DNA of 64,000 bases from Halomonas sp. ALS9 (GTDB lineage Bacteria > Pseudomonadota > Gammaproteobacteria > Pseudomonadales > Halomonadaceae): assembly GCF_001651035.1 (NCBI RefSeq), contig NZ_LXRG01000110.1:418486-482485 (forward strand). Reading direction: 5' to 3'. The position numbers and the translations under genes were made by a program. The notes under the pieces were generated by a model, which was given only the letters and a program-made list of their open reading frames with translations, was not told the DNA's origin and did no database searches. Of this stretch, positions 1-7,165 are shown one piece after another. The first letter of the stretch is position 1. Every line of letters starts with the position of its first letter.

Positions 1-2
1 AC

Positions 3-470
3 GCTCAAGAGGTGATTCTTCAGCAGACTAGCCCGATGACGGCAAAAATGAAAAGTAAGCCATTTCGCAAAGACAGTCGTCCTGATTGGGAGCGCGTAAG
101 AGTCTCTGTAATGCGATGGTGCCTAAGGGTAAAGCTCGCGTATCATCAGGATTCGTTTGGAAGGCTCTTGCTTGCAACTAAAGAAAAGCCAATTGTTGAA
201 GAGTCACGCAAGGATAGCTTCTGGGGTGCAAAACCAGAATGCGACGACACGCTTGTCGGTTATAACGTATTAGGGCGGCTTTTGATGGAGCTAAGGGAAG
301 TGTTCAAGGAGCGGTCTTCCGACGATTTTCTAACTGTTCAAGTCCCGAATATCAAGGATTTCTTTCTGTTAAGCCGCCCTATCGAGAAGATCTCAGTAGA
401 GAGGGAGGTAAAAAACTCAGGAGTGAACTCGTTGTCGGCAGTAGCTCAGGGGGATCTCTTCAGAGGGTGA
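3..470 (+). CDS. NADAR-domain protein, 3' part only (5' end outside window)
   Basis: The reading frame is open to the left edge, so the visible part is the C-terminal ~155 residues. It carries the conserved blocks of the NADAR/YbiA (DUF1768) family: 'RVSVMRWCLRVK', 'KPIVEESRKDSFWGAKP' and 'LVGYNVLGRLLMELRE'. Characterised members cleave N-glycosidic bonds in ribosylated compounds (riboflavin intermediates in YbiA) or remove ADP-ribose from modified guanine next to DarT-type toxins. An attC-like integron site follows 10 bases after the stop, and the next gene encodes a SIR2 NAD-binding protein in the same direction, so this is probably the gene of one integron cassette. The tail after the last conserved block (~45 residues) is not recognisable. 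The domain call is firm; the substrate is unknown. Confidence 0.85.
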   Translation, partial: AQEVILQQTSPMTAKMKSKPFRKDSRPDWERVRVSVMRWCLRVKLAYHQDSFGRLLLATKEKPIVEESRKDSFWGAKPECDDTLVGYNVLGRLLMELREVFKERSSDDFLTVQVPNIKDFFLLSRPIEKISVEREVKNSGVNSLSAVAQGDLFRG

Positions 471-479
471 TGGTTTGAT

Positions 480-577
480 GCGTAACAATTCATCGCAGCG
501 GACGTTCGACCTGTCACGTACTTTTGCTGCCAAAAAGCACGCGTCGCCTCAAACGCCTCTGAACTCAAGTGTTAGCT
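480..577 (+). repeat. integron attC-like recombination site
   Basis: A 98-base imperfect palindrome lies between two same-direction genes. The left end reads GCGTAACAATTCATCGCAGC (R'' and L''-like, as in the classic TAACAATTC start of 59-base elements). The right end reads GAACTCAAGTGTTAGCT, with the GTTRRRY-type core GTTAGCT at 571-577, where the integrase would cut. The arms pair imperfectly, as expected for attC, with a less structured centre. The next coding start is 22 bases beyond the core site, typical of cassette spacing. No integrase gene or attI is in the window, so the array would extend to the left. Assignment is by eye; a covariance-model search would settle it. Confidence 0.7.
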
Positions 578-598
578 ACAAGGAAACGGAAGAGAATT

Positions 599-1963
599 AT
601 GGAAGGTAATTTCGAAAAATATAAAGAGGATATGACCGACGACATCGCAACGTGCCTAGATAGCATGGGCGTTCAACCGATTCTATTCGTTGGCTCAGGG
701 ATGTCTCAGCGTTACTTTGGCGGGCCGAATTGGGATGATTTGCTTAAAGCTTTAGCAGAGCAGTGCCCTATCCTCGATAAAAGCTACGCTTACTACAAGC
801 AAAAGAATAACTCTTTAATTGAGGTGGGCGCTGAGTTTTCAGAAGCTTACCGGGAGTGGGCATGGGGTGAAGGAAACGACCAGTTTCCCGAAGAGCTGTT
901 CACAGATTCTCAACCACCCGATATTTACTTTAAGCACAAGGTTTCAGAATACTTTGAAAAGGTCATAAAGCCAGACTTTGATCAGGTTTTCGCAGGTGAT
1001 TTTTCTGAAGAGATCGAGGCGCTGAAGGGTATTAGGCCGCATGCGTTGATCACTACTAATTATGATCGGTTTTTTGAGCAAGTTTTTTCTGATTATTCAA
1101 GCATAATTGGCCAGTCTATACTAAAAGCAAATTACACTGATGTTGGGGAAATTCTCAAAATTCATGGCTGTTCTTCGGAACCTGAAAGCATTGTTATCAC
1201 GTCCTCAGATTATGAGGACTTTAAAGCTAAGAAAAAATATTTAAGTGCTAAATTATTAACCTTCTTTGCCGAGCACCCACTCGTCTTTCTTGGTTATAGC
1301 GCTGAAGATCCGAATATTAGGTCTATCTTGTCTGATATCGATGAAATTCTTTCTCCGGATAATGACTTGATACCAAATATCTACATTGTGGAATGGAATA
1401 AGAATGTTTCCAATATGACGTCCTACCCAAGAGAGAAACTCATTGCCATCGACCATGAGCGAAGCGTTCGTGTAAAAAGTATAGTCGCAGACGATTTTAC
1501 TTGGGTATATCAAGCATTTGGCTCATCAGATGCTATTACTGCTATTAATCCAAAAATACTGAGAGCGCTACTTGCTCGGACTTACTCGCTAGTTAGGCAT
1601 GATATCCCAAAACGGACTGTGGAGGTCAACTATCAAACTCTTGAGCATGCTGTTTCCGAAGAGGGTCAGTTAGCAAAGCTTTATGGGATAACAACGCTCG
1701 ACGACCCCACCGCCGTAAATGCAATGTATCCTTTCTCTTTAACTCAGGTGGCAAAATCTCTGGGATATAAAAGCTGGCATCACGCAAATCAACTAATTAT
1801 GATAGTTGAGCAAGATAAGGGCGTGAATATAAAACAAAGTGATAATAAATATCACGTAGCAATAATGGCGGGACAAGTTATGCAAACACACAAATATTCG
1901 CAGGCAGCAATAGATTTGCTGGAGTTGGTCAAAGCTGGTGAGGATTATGAGGTTCAGGTATAA
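599..1963 (+). CDS. SIR2-like NAD-binding domain protein (SIR2_2 type), putative NADase
   Basis: The 454-residue protein has a SIR2-like Rossmann core over about residues 25-290: the nucleotide loop 'FVGSGMS' (30-36), 'TTNYDRFFE' (~150), 'KIHGC' with the catalytic-type histidine (~187) and 'FLGYSAEDPN' (~230). Proteins with this layout deplete or cleave NAD in several anti-phage systems (Thoeris ThsA, DSR, SIR2-HerA); that is family knowledge, not proof of function here. The C-terminal ~160 residues match no domain I recognise; 'FSLTQVAKSLGYKSWHHAN' looks helix-turn-helix-like. The ATG at 599 is chosen because AGGAAACGGAAG precedes it; a GTG at 569 would begin inside the attC site. The gene is more AT-rich than the chromosome core. 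It probably forms the second cassette after the NADAR gene. Bases 1964-2195 downstream show no gene and no clear second attC. Confidence 0.85.
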   Translation: MEGNFEKYKEDMTDDIATCLDSMGVQPILFVGSGMSQRYFGGPNWDDLLKALAEQCPILDKSYAYYKQKNNSLIEVGAEFSEAYREWAWGEGNDQFPEELFTDSQPPDIYFKHKVSEYFEKVIKPDFDQVFAGDFSEEIEALKGIRPHALITTNYDRFFEQVFSDYSSIIGQSILKANYTDVGEILKIHGCSSEPESIVITSSDYEDFKAKKKYLSAKLLTFFAEHPLVFLGYSAEDPNIRSILSDIDEILSPDNDLIPNIYIVEWNKNVSNMTSYPREKLIAIDHERSVRVKSIVADDFTWVYQAFGSSDAITAINPKILRALLARTYSLVRHDIPKRTVEVNYQTLEHAVSEEGQLAKLYGITTLDDPTAVNAMYPFSLTQVAKSLGYKSWHHANQLIMIVEQDKGVNIKQSDNKYHVAIMAGQVMQTHKYSQAAIDLLELVKAGEDYEVQV

Positions 1964-2195
1964 GTAGCTAGCCAGTGATTAAATGCGATAAATTTCCCGC
2001 TGCCGCTCCAAGTCGGCGACTTGTTTAAGGTTTTGTATATCAGGAAAACCTCAATAGCCGCTTCTGGCCGATAAAGGTCGTACCAAATTTGGTAGTTTTC
2101 TTTACACATAGTGATCGCCCATCAGAGGCCTTGTAAGGGACGGTTTTGAGTAAAGAAATTGCGTAAATATTTCTACTTACAGAACAGGAATGTTT

Positions 2196-2477
2196 TTAAG
2201 CGACTTCAAGTACGCGCATTTCGACATGCAGCCCCGCCGCTACCACCATGTTCACCAGCGTATCGAGACCAAATAGATGGATTTTGCCACACATCAGATC
2301 GGATACCCTGGGTTGAGTGACGCCCAGCCGCTTAGCAGCTTCGCCCTGAGTCCAGCCCTGCCGGTTAATGTGCTGCTCAAGGGCCATCATCAGGCCGGAG
2401 CGAAGCTTCATATTTTCCGCTTCGGCGGCAGTATCCTCGATGGCGTCCCACACGCTTTCAAAAGTCTCATTACTCAT
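2196..2477 (-). CDS. HigA/XRE-family antitoxin with HTH domain
   Basis: A 93-residue protein with an XRE-type helix-turn-helix at about residues 38-75 ('WTQGEAAKRLGVTQPRVSDL', then 'LFGLDTLVNMVVAAGLHVE'), typical of the HTH_37 antitoxins partnered with RelE/HigB toxins. Its ATG overlaps the toxin stop codon as ATGA, so toxin and antitoxin are translationally coupled in the toxin-first order characteristic of higBA systems. It would neutralise the upstream toxin and repress the shared promoter, probably through the perfect inverted repeat at 2821-2838. No frameshift or missing part is visible. Confidence 0.88.
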   Translation of the reverse strand: MSNETFESVWDAIEDTAAEAENMKLRSGLMMALEQHINRQGWTQGEAAKRLGVTQPRVSDLMCGKIHLFGLDTLVNMVVAAGLHVEMRVLEVA

Positions 2478-2812
2478 CGTTTCACCTCGCTTAGCAAGGC
2501 GCGATATCTGGCTTCGGCCAGGTCGAGATCCGCCTTACTCGTCTTCTGGGTTTTCTTCTGGAAGCAGTGCAGAACATAGACAGCTTCGGCGAGCTTGGCT
2601 ACGTAGATCACTCGAAATGCACCACTAGCGTCTATGATACGAATTTCCCGAATGCCCTGACCAACGGTGGCCATTGGCTTCCAGTCGTTCGGATCAAGCC
2701 CTCTTTGTACCTTGTCGAGCTGGTAACCTGCTTCCTGCCGAACAGTCGCCGGGAAAGCGCGGAGATCGGCGAGGGCGCTGCCTCGGAAATTCAGGGGCTT
2801 ATATTCTGACAT
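2474..2812 (-). CDS. RelE/HigB-family toxin (phage Gp49-like)
   Basis: A 112-residue protein of the HigB/Gp49-like toxin family. Recognisable blocks are 'LNFRGSALADLRAFPATVR' at the N-terminus, 'GQGIREIRIIDASGAFRVIYVAKL' in the middle and 'VYVLHCFQKKTQKTSKADLDLA' near the end, the conserved 'RV(I/V)Y...hhF.KKtqkt' core of the fold. Family members cut mRNA at the ribosome. The ATG at 2812 is chosen over the upstream TTG at 2827, which would put the coding region next to the operator. Placement near integron cassettes and other TA pairs suggests a stabilising role for the mobile region, which is inference. The pair appears intact. Confidence 0.88.
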   Translation of the reverse strand: MSEYKPLNFRGSALADLRAFPATVRQEAGYQLDKVQRGLDPNDWKPMATVGQGIREIRIIDASGAFRVIYVAKLAEAVYVLHCFQKKTQKTSKADLDLAEARYRALLSEVKR

Positions 2813-2820
2813 GATGCAAG

Positions 2821-2838
2821 TATACAAAGTTCTGTATA
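2821..2838. promoter_or_regulatory. Palindromic operator/promoter of the TA pair
   Basis: TATACA and TGTATA form a perfect inverted repeat separated by six bases, nine bases upstream of the toxin ATG. Its half-sites resemble -10 hexamers, so binding by the XRE antitoxin here would block transcription. The inverted repeat is seen directly; the binding protein is inferred from TA autoregulation. Confidence 0.6.
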
Positions 2839-3344
2839 GTTCGCAATGTAGGTGCTACCCATAGGCATGCTGTTCGAGAAAGGTGAGGACCCCAAATCAG
2901 TACAGTAGCGGTACACACACTAGCTTCGCATGCTATCTTCTAACTTCGCTAAATTACTGATTCTAAATAACTGTACCTTTTTCTAAATTACGGCTACTTC
3001 CCTTTATTTATCAGTAAGTTATTGTTATAGTGACCAGCTCGTAATCCCTTGATCGTAGGTTCAAGTCCTACTGGGCCCACCATTCTTGCTTGTTCAAGCA
3101 AGGGAATGGCTCCCTTGGTGCTCTACGGTACTAAACTGCTCAATTTTCCCTTCATCTCGGATGCTTAGGCTTGATGGCTAATCGCCCCTTGATGGGCATG
3201 TATGATATTGGTCTTTAATTGATTATTTATAGCGTTGGTAAGCAAGCCGCTTTGAAGCCGCAAGAGTGGCAGTCAATACTAGTTCAAACTATGTTTCCCA
3301 GACGTACCAGTACGACGTTGAATTACCTTTACACCCAATAAGCT
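2839..3344. other. Gene-free stretch containing a tRNA fragment
   Basis: No supported gene is visible on either strand. The segment is AT-richer than the core genome, carries the tRNA-Met 3' fragment described separately, and just after it a small hairpin (CTTGCTTG / CAAGCAAG, about 3085-3103). It joins the intact TA pair on the left to the decayed TA pair on the right. Confidence 0.6.
3035..3082 (+). pseudogene. 3' fragment of a tRNA-Met gene
   Basis: The fragment covers the anticodon arm, variable loop, T arm and 3' acceptor strand ending in CCCACCA. The T arm reads GTAGGTTCAAGTCCTAC, a normal T stem-loop. The anticodon position reads CGT instead of the CAT seen in the second copy. No D arm or 5' acceptor strand precedes it, so it cannot be a functional tRNA. 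Displaced tRNA 3' ends of this kind are left by tyrosine-recombinase integration of islands. The partner fragment lies at 5836-5893 on the opposite strand. Confidence 0.85.
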
Positions 3345-3630
3345 TTAGTGCGAAGCAAGCTCGTTGAAAAAGGCTGGGTTGTCCTGAATAGTCGCCAGTA
3401 CCTTAGCGGCTAGCCCCGAAGGGGTTACGGCGTTTGGTTTCCCAGCTTTTGATGGTGTCCACACTGGTTCCCATAGCTTTAGCAAACTCCGCCTGAGAGA
3501 AATGAAGATTGGCCCGGATAGCACTCACATCGGCCACCTCATGGCGTGTGATGCGGCTAGCTTCAGTATTGCCTTGTTTGATCTCAACGGCTTCCTGCAG
3601 TGATGCTTGAAGTTCATCAAAAATGCTCAT
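3345..3630 (-). pseudogene. Frameshifted HigA/NadS-like antitoxin
   Basis: The first 70 codons encode an intact HTH antitoxin ('SQAEFAKAMGTSVDTIKSWE' is the recognition part). After 'RRNP' the frame carries one extra base (about 3414-3422, CCCCTTCGGGG on the coding strand) and stops at 3403. In the neighbouring frame the family ending resumes as 'GLAAKVLATIQDNPAFFNEL' and stops at 3345, giving the expected ~95-residue length. The DNA-binding part could still be made. The upstream toxin is also broken, so the pair is probably a relic. Confidence 0.8.
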
Positions 3631-3840
3631 TTGGAAACCTCCGCTTTCAGTTGGTGGGTCAGTGTTTTCAGTGTGGCCTTTTCAGCGGGCGTTAAGCGAT
3701 CCTTCACGCTCTTGGGGTAGCTCAGTATCAGGTAGATTCTTTCTGTCATCAATAAAAGTAAATAACCCGAGCGCCGTTGCCCTTACTTTTTGGTCTAACG
3801 CCATGCGGATTTTCGCGGGCTCCCGTATCAGCATAATAGT
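3627..3840 (-). pseudogene. Degenerate RelE/HigB-like toxin remnant
   Basis: Upstream of the antitoxin, and overlapping it by ATGA, the minus strand encodes toxin pieces in different frames: 'REPAKIRMALDQK', then 'SKGNGARVIYFY', then 'RIYLILSYPKSVKDRLTPAE' running to the stop at 3627. Together they match the middle and C-terminal half of HigB-2/RelE-type toxins. At least two frame changes separate them, and I see no N-terminal half beyond about 3840. It cannot make an intact toxin. Confidence 0.75.
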
Positions 3841-4141
3841 GACCTACGAGTATTGTAGAACCGAGAGAATGTTCATCGTGATCGAAGGCGTGGCTTGCAA
3901 CGCGGCGAGAGTTGTTTGCCACGTGGGTGGTTACATTCCAAGCTTGCTTTTGATGGCTGACAAGTAGGAGGTATTCTGCAGAGTTTTTGCGGCGCTTTAA
4001 TTTTTAAATTTTACGTTAACTTTTTGATTTTTATAAATTAATAATAATGAATATGATTTTTTTAATGTCGTGTTTTTTGTGTTTTTAAGCCTGAGGGTAT
4101 AGAGTAAAATTCTGTCATTATCCAGCTGCTGGAGGTGTCAC
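3841..4141. other. AT-rich gene-free region upstream of the Abi pair
   Basis: No gene is supported. Bases about 3990-4110 are strongly AT-rich with runs of T and A, the kind of segment often bound by H-NS-like silencers in acquired DNA. The AbiE promoter should lie here; no clear -35/-10 pair stands out. The strong ribosome binding site GGAGGTGTCAC directly precedes the ATG at 4142. Confidence 0.5.
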
Positions 4142-4558
4142 ATGGCTACTCAAACGCTTGAGTCACGCATTCGTGACAAAATTCGCAAAAGTCGGCGGAC
4201 GGTATTTCTACGTGATGATTTCGCTGCACTGGGTGGTTATGACCAAGTTGGCCGTGTGCTTCGTCAATTAGAAGTGCAGGGACGATTATTACGTATTGGA
4301 AAGGGCCTATACGCCAAAGCGCGTCAAAATCGTATCACAGGCAAGCCAATGCTTGCGGCGCCCGGTGGCTTTGACCAGGCTGCCAAAGAGGCATTGAATC
4401 GCCTAGGGGTGCAGTGGGAGCCAGCCAGTGCAGAAAAGGCTTATCAGGCGGGCCGTACACAAATTCCGGCGCGAGTGGTGGTCAAAGTAAAAGGCCCGTT
4501 TAATCGACAGATTGCCTACGGAAACTATCGCTTGGGTATCGAGCGAGCTTCTGCATGA
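4142..4558 (+). CDS. AbiEi-type antitoxin (DUF6088-like)
   Basis: A 138-residue basic protein with an N-terminal winged-helix region: 'TVFLRDDFAALGGYDQVGRVLRQLEVQGRLLRIGKGLYAK' at about 20-60 resembles the HTH of AbiEi/DUF6088 proteins. Its stop overlaps the start of a nucleotidyltransferase-type AbiEii toxin (ATGA), the standard layout of type IV toxin-antitoxin or abortive-infection pairs. Such proteins repress their own promoter and counteract the toxin without binding it stably. It is shorter than classical AbiEi (~200 residues), matching the DUF6088 subgroup. Start supported by GGAGGTG ten bases upstream. Confidence 0.8.
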   Translation: MATQTLESRIRDKIRKSRRTVFLRDDFAALGGYDQVGRVLRQLEVQGRLLRIGKGLYAKARQNRITGKPMLAAPGGFDQAAKEALNRLGVQWEPASAEKAYQAGRTQIPARVVVKVKGPFNRQIAYGNYRLGIERASA

Positions 4559-5517
4559 AAATTGATCCTAGCATGTTTTCTGATGTGGCGGATGCGCTGG
4601 GTATCGACGGCCCCGCGATTGTGGAAAAAGACGTCTATGCCGTCCATTTATTGAGCCTGCTTTCAACCCTGAATTCGGAGACGTTTGAGCTGGTATTCGC
4701 AGGGGGTACCAGCCTAGCAAAAGCCCACCATAAGCTTTTCCGTATGTCCGAAGATATTGATATCAAGCTTGTTGCTCGCGATAGGAAAGCAACAGGCATG
4801 TCTAGAACGGCGCTGAAGGTAGAACGAAAGGCGGTGCTGACCGAAATAGAAACAATCATCAGCCGTTCTCAGATCCTAGAACTTGATTCCGATGATGGGG
4901 TAGTCAAGCGTAACGAGTACCGGTATGCAGAGTTTACCGTTCGCTATCCTCGGACTCAGAGGAACATTTCAGCGCTTCGACCTGACTTGAAGCTAGACGT
5001 CACAGCATCAGAACTTTATGAACCCGCCGTTTTGTGCCCTGTCAGCTCTTTATATGCCGATGTTCTTAAGTTATCCCCAGAGGTAGCTTCCTTTCCGGTG
5101 GTTAGCTTACATGCCACGATCAGCGAGAAGCTTGTGGCATTATTGCGTCGCACGGCTCACGTTAATCGTGATCTTTCCCGAAAAGACGATGAAACACTGG
5201 TGAGGCACGTCTACGATCTGCACATGGCGACATCCGGCGGATATGACATGGCTGCATTACGTACGCTGGTAGAGGCGGTCATACAGACGGACGTGGCTCA
5301 GTTCGGCAACCAGCATGCGCAATTTGTCACTAACCCAGCCGGTGAACTGCTATATGGCCTTGGGTGCTTACAGACCCATCCGATCCATCAGGATCGCTAC
5401 GAGCGCTTTATCGGCCCGTTAGTTTATCATGATGAGCCCGCCACTTGGGGTGATGCTTTACAGACAGTGGCCGAGTTGGCCCAACAGCTGCTGTCGGAGG
5501 GTAGGGCTGAGCGCTAA
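4555..5517 (+). CDS. AbiEii/AbiGii-family nucleotidyltransferase toxin
   Basis: A 320-residue protein of the AbiEii/AbiGii family. The nucleotidyltransferase fold is marked by 'FAGGTSLAKAHHKLFRMSEDIDIKL' split into the GGTSL loop (~49) and the DID metal-binding pair (~67-69). The later 'LKLDVTASE' and 'ISEKLVALLRRT' positions also fit the family. AbiE toxins transfer nucleotides to RNA targets, causing growth arrest on phage infection; that is established for relatives, not shown here. It is coupled to the preceding antitoxin gene by a four-base overlap. The pair lies between two tRNA fragments, consistent with acquisition on an island. Confidence 0.85.
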   Translation: MKIDPSMFSDVADALGIDGPAIVEKDVYAVHLLSLLSTLNSETFELVFAGGTSLAKAHHKLFRMSEDIDIKLVARDRKATGMSRTALKVERKAVLTEIETIISRSQILELDSDDGVVKRNEYRYAEFTVRYPRTQRNISALRPDLKLDVTASELYEPAVLCPVSSLYADVLKLSPEVASFPVVSLHATISEKLVALLRRTAHVNRDLSRKDDETLVRHVYDLHMATSGGYDMAALRTLVEAVIQTDVAQFGNQHAQFVTNPAGELLYGLGCLQTHPIHQDRYERFIGPLVYHDEPATWGDALQTVAELAQQLLSEGRAER

Positions 5518-5960
5518 CGTATTCTTTTCCAAGTACCTAACGTCTGTCGTTTACTTATCACGTTGCACCTAAAATAATTTCCTTAGCCGTTTTGTGCGGC
5601 TTGTTATGCTGTCAACTGCCTATCTATTAGCCTTATGGCGAATCAACTATCGACCCTTCATCTTGTTGTAGCTGGTGGCCATTTGGTACCTAACAGGGTG
5701 GAAGCCATGTAAAGGGTGTAACGTGTGGAAAGCTATAATTATATGAAAAATATACGTTTATGCGTTGCAGGCGCGATCTCGAAGTTTGTTTGATTGCACT
5801 CATAATCCCCTGTTTTTAAATAGGCTATATAGAAATGGTGGGCCCAGTAGGACTTGAACCTACGACCAAGGGATTATGAGTCCCTGGAGCTGCGGTATAT
5901 CTGATTCTAGTTAACCCTGCGCACGTCTGAAATTTTCAAGTCTCCCGTTTTCACACAACA
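5518..5960. other. Gene-free stretch ending the accessory region
   Basis: No gene is supported on either strand. It contains the inverted tRNA-Met fragment (5836-5893) and, at about 5796-5812 on the plus strand, GCACTCATAATCCCCTG, which resembles the anticodon arm of the same tRNA. No integrase or transposase remnant was recognised. Confidence 0.55.
5836..5893 (-). pseudogene. 3' fragment of a tRNA-Met gene, inverted copy
   Basis: Read on the minus strand, this contains an anticodon arm with CAT (GGGACTCATAATCCC), the variable loop, a T arm identical to the fragment at 3035-3082, and the TGGGCCCACCA acceptor end. The sequence that should form the 5' acceptor strand and D arm (to about 5912) cannot pair with the 3' acceptor, so the gene is incomplete. 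The two fragments share about 45 of 47 bases and point toward each other. Confidence 0.85.
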
Positions 5961-6272
5961 TTACCCAACCCACCAGCGCCAACCCGCAGCGCAAAGCATA
6001 CCCATTGCAATCGATACCAGCGGGCTTCTCAATACTACCGCCACCGTGCCAGCAGCGATGGCCGCGAGCCGAACGCCGCCGTCACCATGCACGATGATGG
6101 GCGTAATAACGGCAATCAGGACTGAGCTAGACATGGCATCGACGAACCGCCTAACGCGTGGGCCTAGTGGTACATGTGACATGACCAGCAGCCCCAGCAC
6201 TCTGGAGCCATAAGCAATCACCACCATTAGCATGATGGCTATTAATGACTGCCACACTGATGATGAGCTCAT
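5961..6272 (-). CDS. azlD: AzlD-family small subunit of branched-chain amino acid exporter
   Basis: A 103-residue, very hydrophobic protein of the AzlD family with about three to four membrane segments ('LIAIMLMVVIAYGSRVLGLL', 'SSSVLIAVITPIIV', 'LAAIAAGTVAVVL'). AzlD works with the larger AzlC subunit to export branched-chain or related amino acids across the inner membrane. The ATG at 6272 overlaps the azlC stop as ATGA; an upstream in-frame extension lies wholly within azlC and is not needed. A second, unrelated-looking azlCD pair lies at 35222-36276. Confidence 0.85.
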   Translation of the reverse strand: MSSSSVWQSLIAIMLMVVIAYGSRVLGLLVMSHVPLGPRVRRFVDAMSSSVLIAVITPIIVHGDGGVRLAAIAAGTVAVVLRSPLVSIAMGMLCAAGWRWWVG

Positions 6273-6991
6273 AAGGCGCTTTCCCTGAACCAGCGTCCAG
6301 GCAACAACACGGCCACCACGCCACCGGTAATGGCGCCCACCATCACATGTAGGTAGGGCGGTAACCACCAGTACGCCATTAATGCGCTAGCCGCTGCTGC
6401 CAGCCAGGGCAGAACCATGGCTGCTTTGGGGTTGCCACCGACAACGATCATTAGCAGAAAGCACAGCATAATCACATCAAGGCCGAAGCGTTCAGGCTGG
6501 GTAATGCCTCCGCCAAAGGCTAGCCCAAGCGCCGTGCCCACGACCCATGCACACCACAGCGCTATTCCGCCGCCTAACAGAATGCCCAGATTGCGCTCGC
6601 CGCGCTGATACTCTCCCAGTGCCATCGCCCAGTTGGAGTCGGTCAGCAGCATCACCATCGCGAATTGCTGGCGTCTAGGTAACGGCTTGAGCCAGGGGTA
6701 GAGCGCCGCGCTCATTAGCATATGCCGGGTATGGATCGCCAGTGTGACTGCCGCCAATGCCAGTAGCGGTAGCGGCGAATGCCACATCTCCAAGGCCGCA
6801 AATTGCGATGGCGCCGCGAATACAAACAGGCTCATTAACATCGCTTCCCAACCGGCCAACCCTTGATGCACTGCGGCAACGCCAAACGCTAAACCAAAGG
6901 CAATCGTAAAAACCGCCAAAGGCAGCATCATGCGGATCCCTCGCCAGGTGCCCGCCATATCAAGCCGAGTGGGTTTTTCCTTTGCTTTCAT
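6269..6991 (-). CDS. azlC: AzlC-family branched-chain amino acid permease
   Basis: A 240-residue AzlC-family membrane protein. Characteristic are 'GLAFGVAAVHQGLAGWEAMLMS' split around the first helices, 'FVFAAPSQFAALE', 'IHTRHMLMSAALYPWLK' and 'LLTDSNWAMAL'. It forms the main channel subunit with AzlD in the inner membrane. The ATG at 6991 ('MKAKEKPT') follows GGAGCAAGGTTACATA and gives the usual length; upstream in-frame codons are polar and not family-like. The gene is divergent from the TRAP binding-protein gene, with about 170 bases between them. Confidence 0.85.
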   Translation of the reverse strand: MKAKEKPTRLDMAGTWRGIRMMLPLAVFTIAFGLAFGVAAVHQGLAGWEAMLMSLFVFAAPSQFAALEMWHSPLPLLALAAVTLAIHTRHMLMSAALYPWLKPLPRRQQFAMVMLLTDSNWAMALGEYQRGERNLGILLGGGIALWCAWVVGTALGLAFGGGITQPERFGLDVIMLCFLLMIVVGGNPKAAMVLPWLAAAASALMAYWWLPPYLHVMVGAITGGVVAVLLPGRWFRESAL

Positions 6992-7165
6992 TATGTAACC
7001 TTGCTCCGCGGAATCGATCATGTAAAAAACAAACAGGCCTGCTTGTTTTTTTATTATTTGAAGTCTAGATTGAATTACGTACACGCGCCACACCGGGTGA
7101 CGTGTCAATAAGACTTAGTCATACAACAGAAAAAAACAGCCGATTAAATCGGCACGGGAAACTAC

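Noticed and set aside
1964..2195. A second attC site closing the SIR2 cassette
   Set aside because: I could not find a convincing RYYYAAC...GTTRRRY pair with complementary arms here; the closing site may be lost.
3623..3967. A 114-codon open frame on the plus strand
   Set aside because: It is antisense to the decayed toxin, whose family motifs are readable on the minus strand.
5836..5912. A complete tRNA-Met gene on the minus strand
   Set aside because: The bases that should form the 5' acceptor strand and D arm do not pair with the 3' acceptor GGGCCCA, so only the 3' portion is present.
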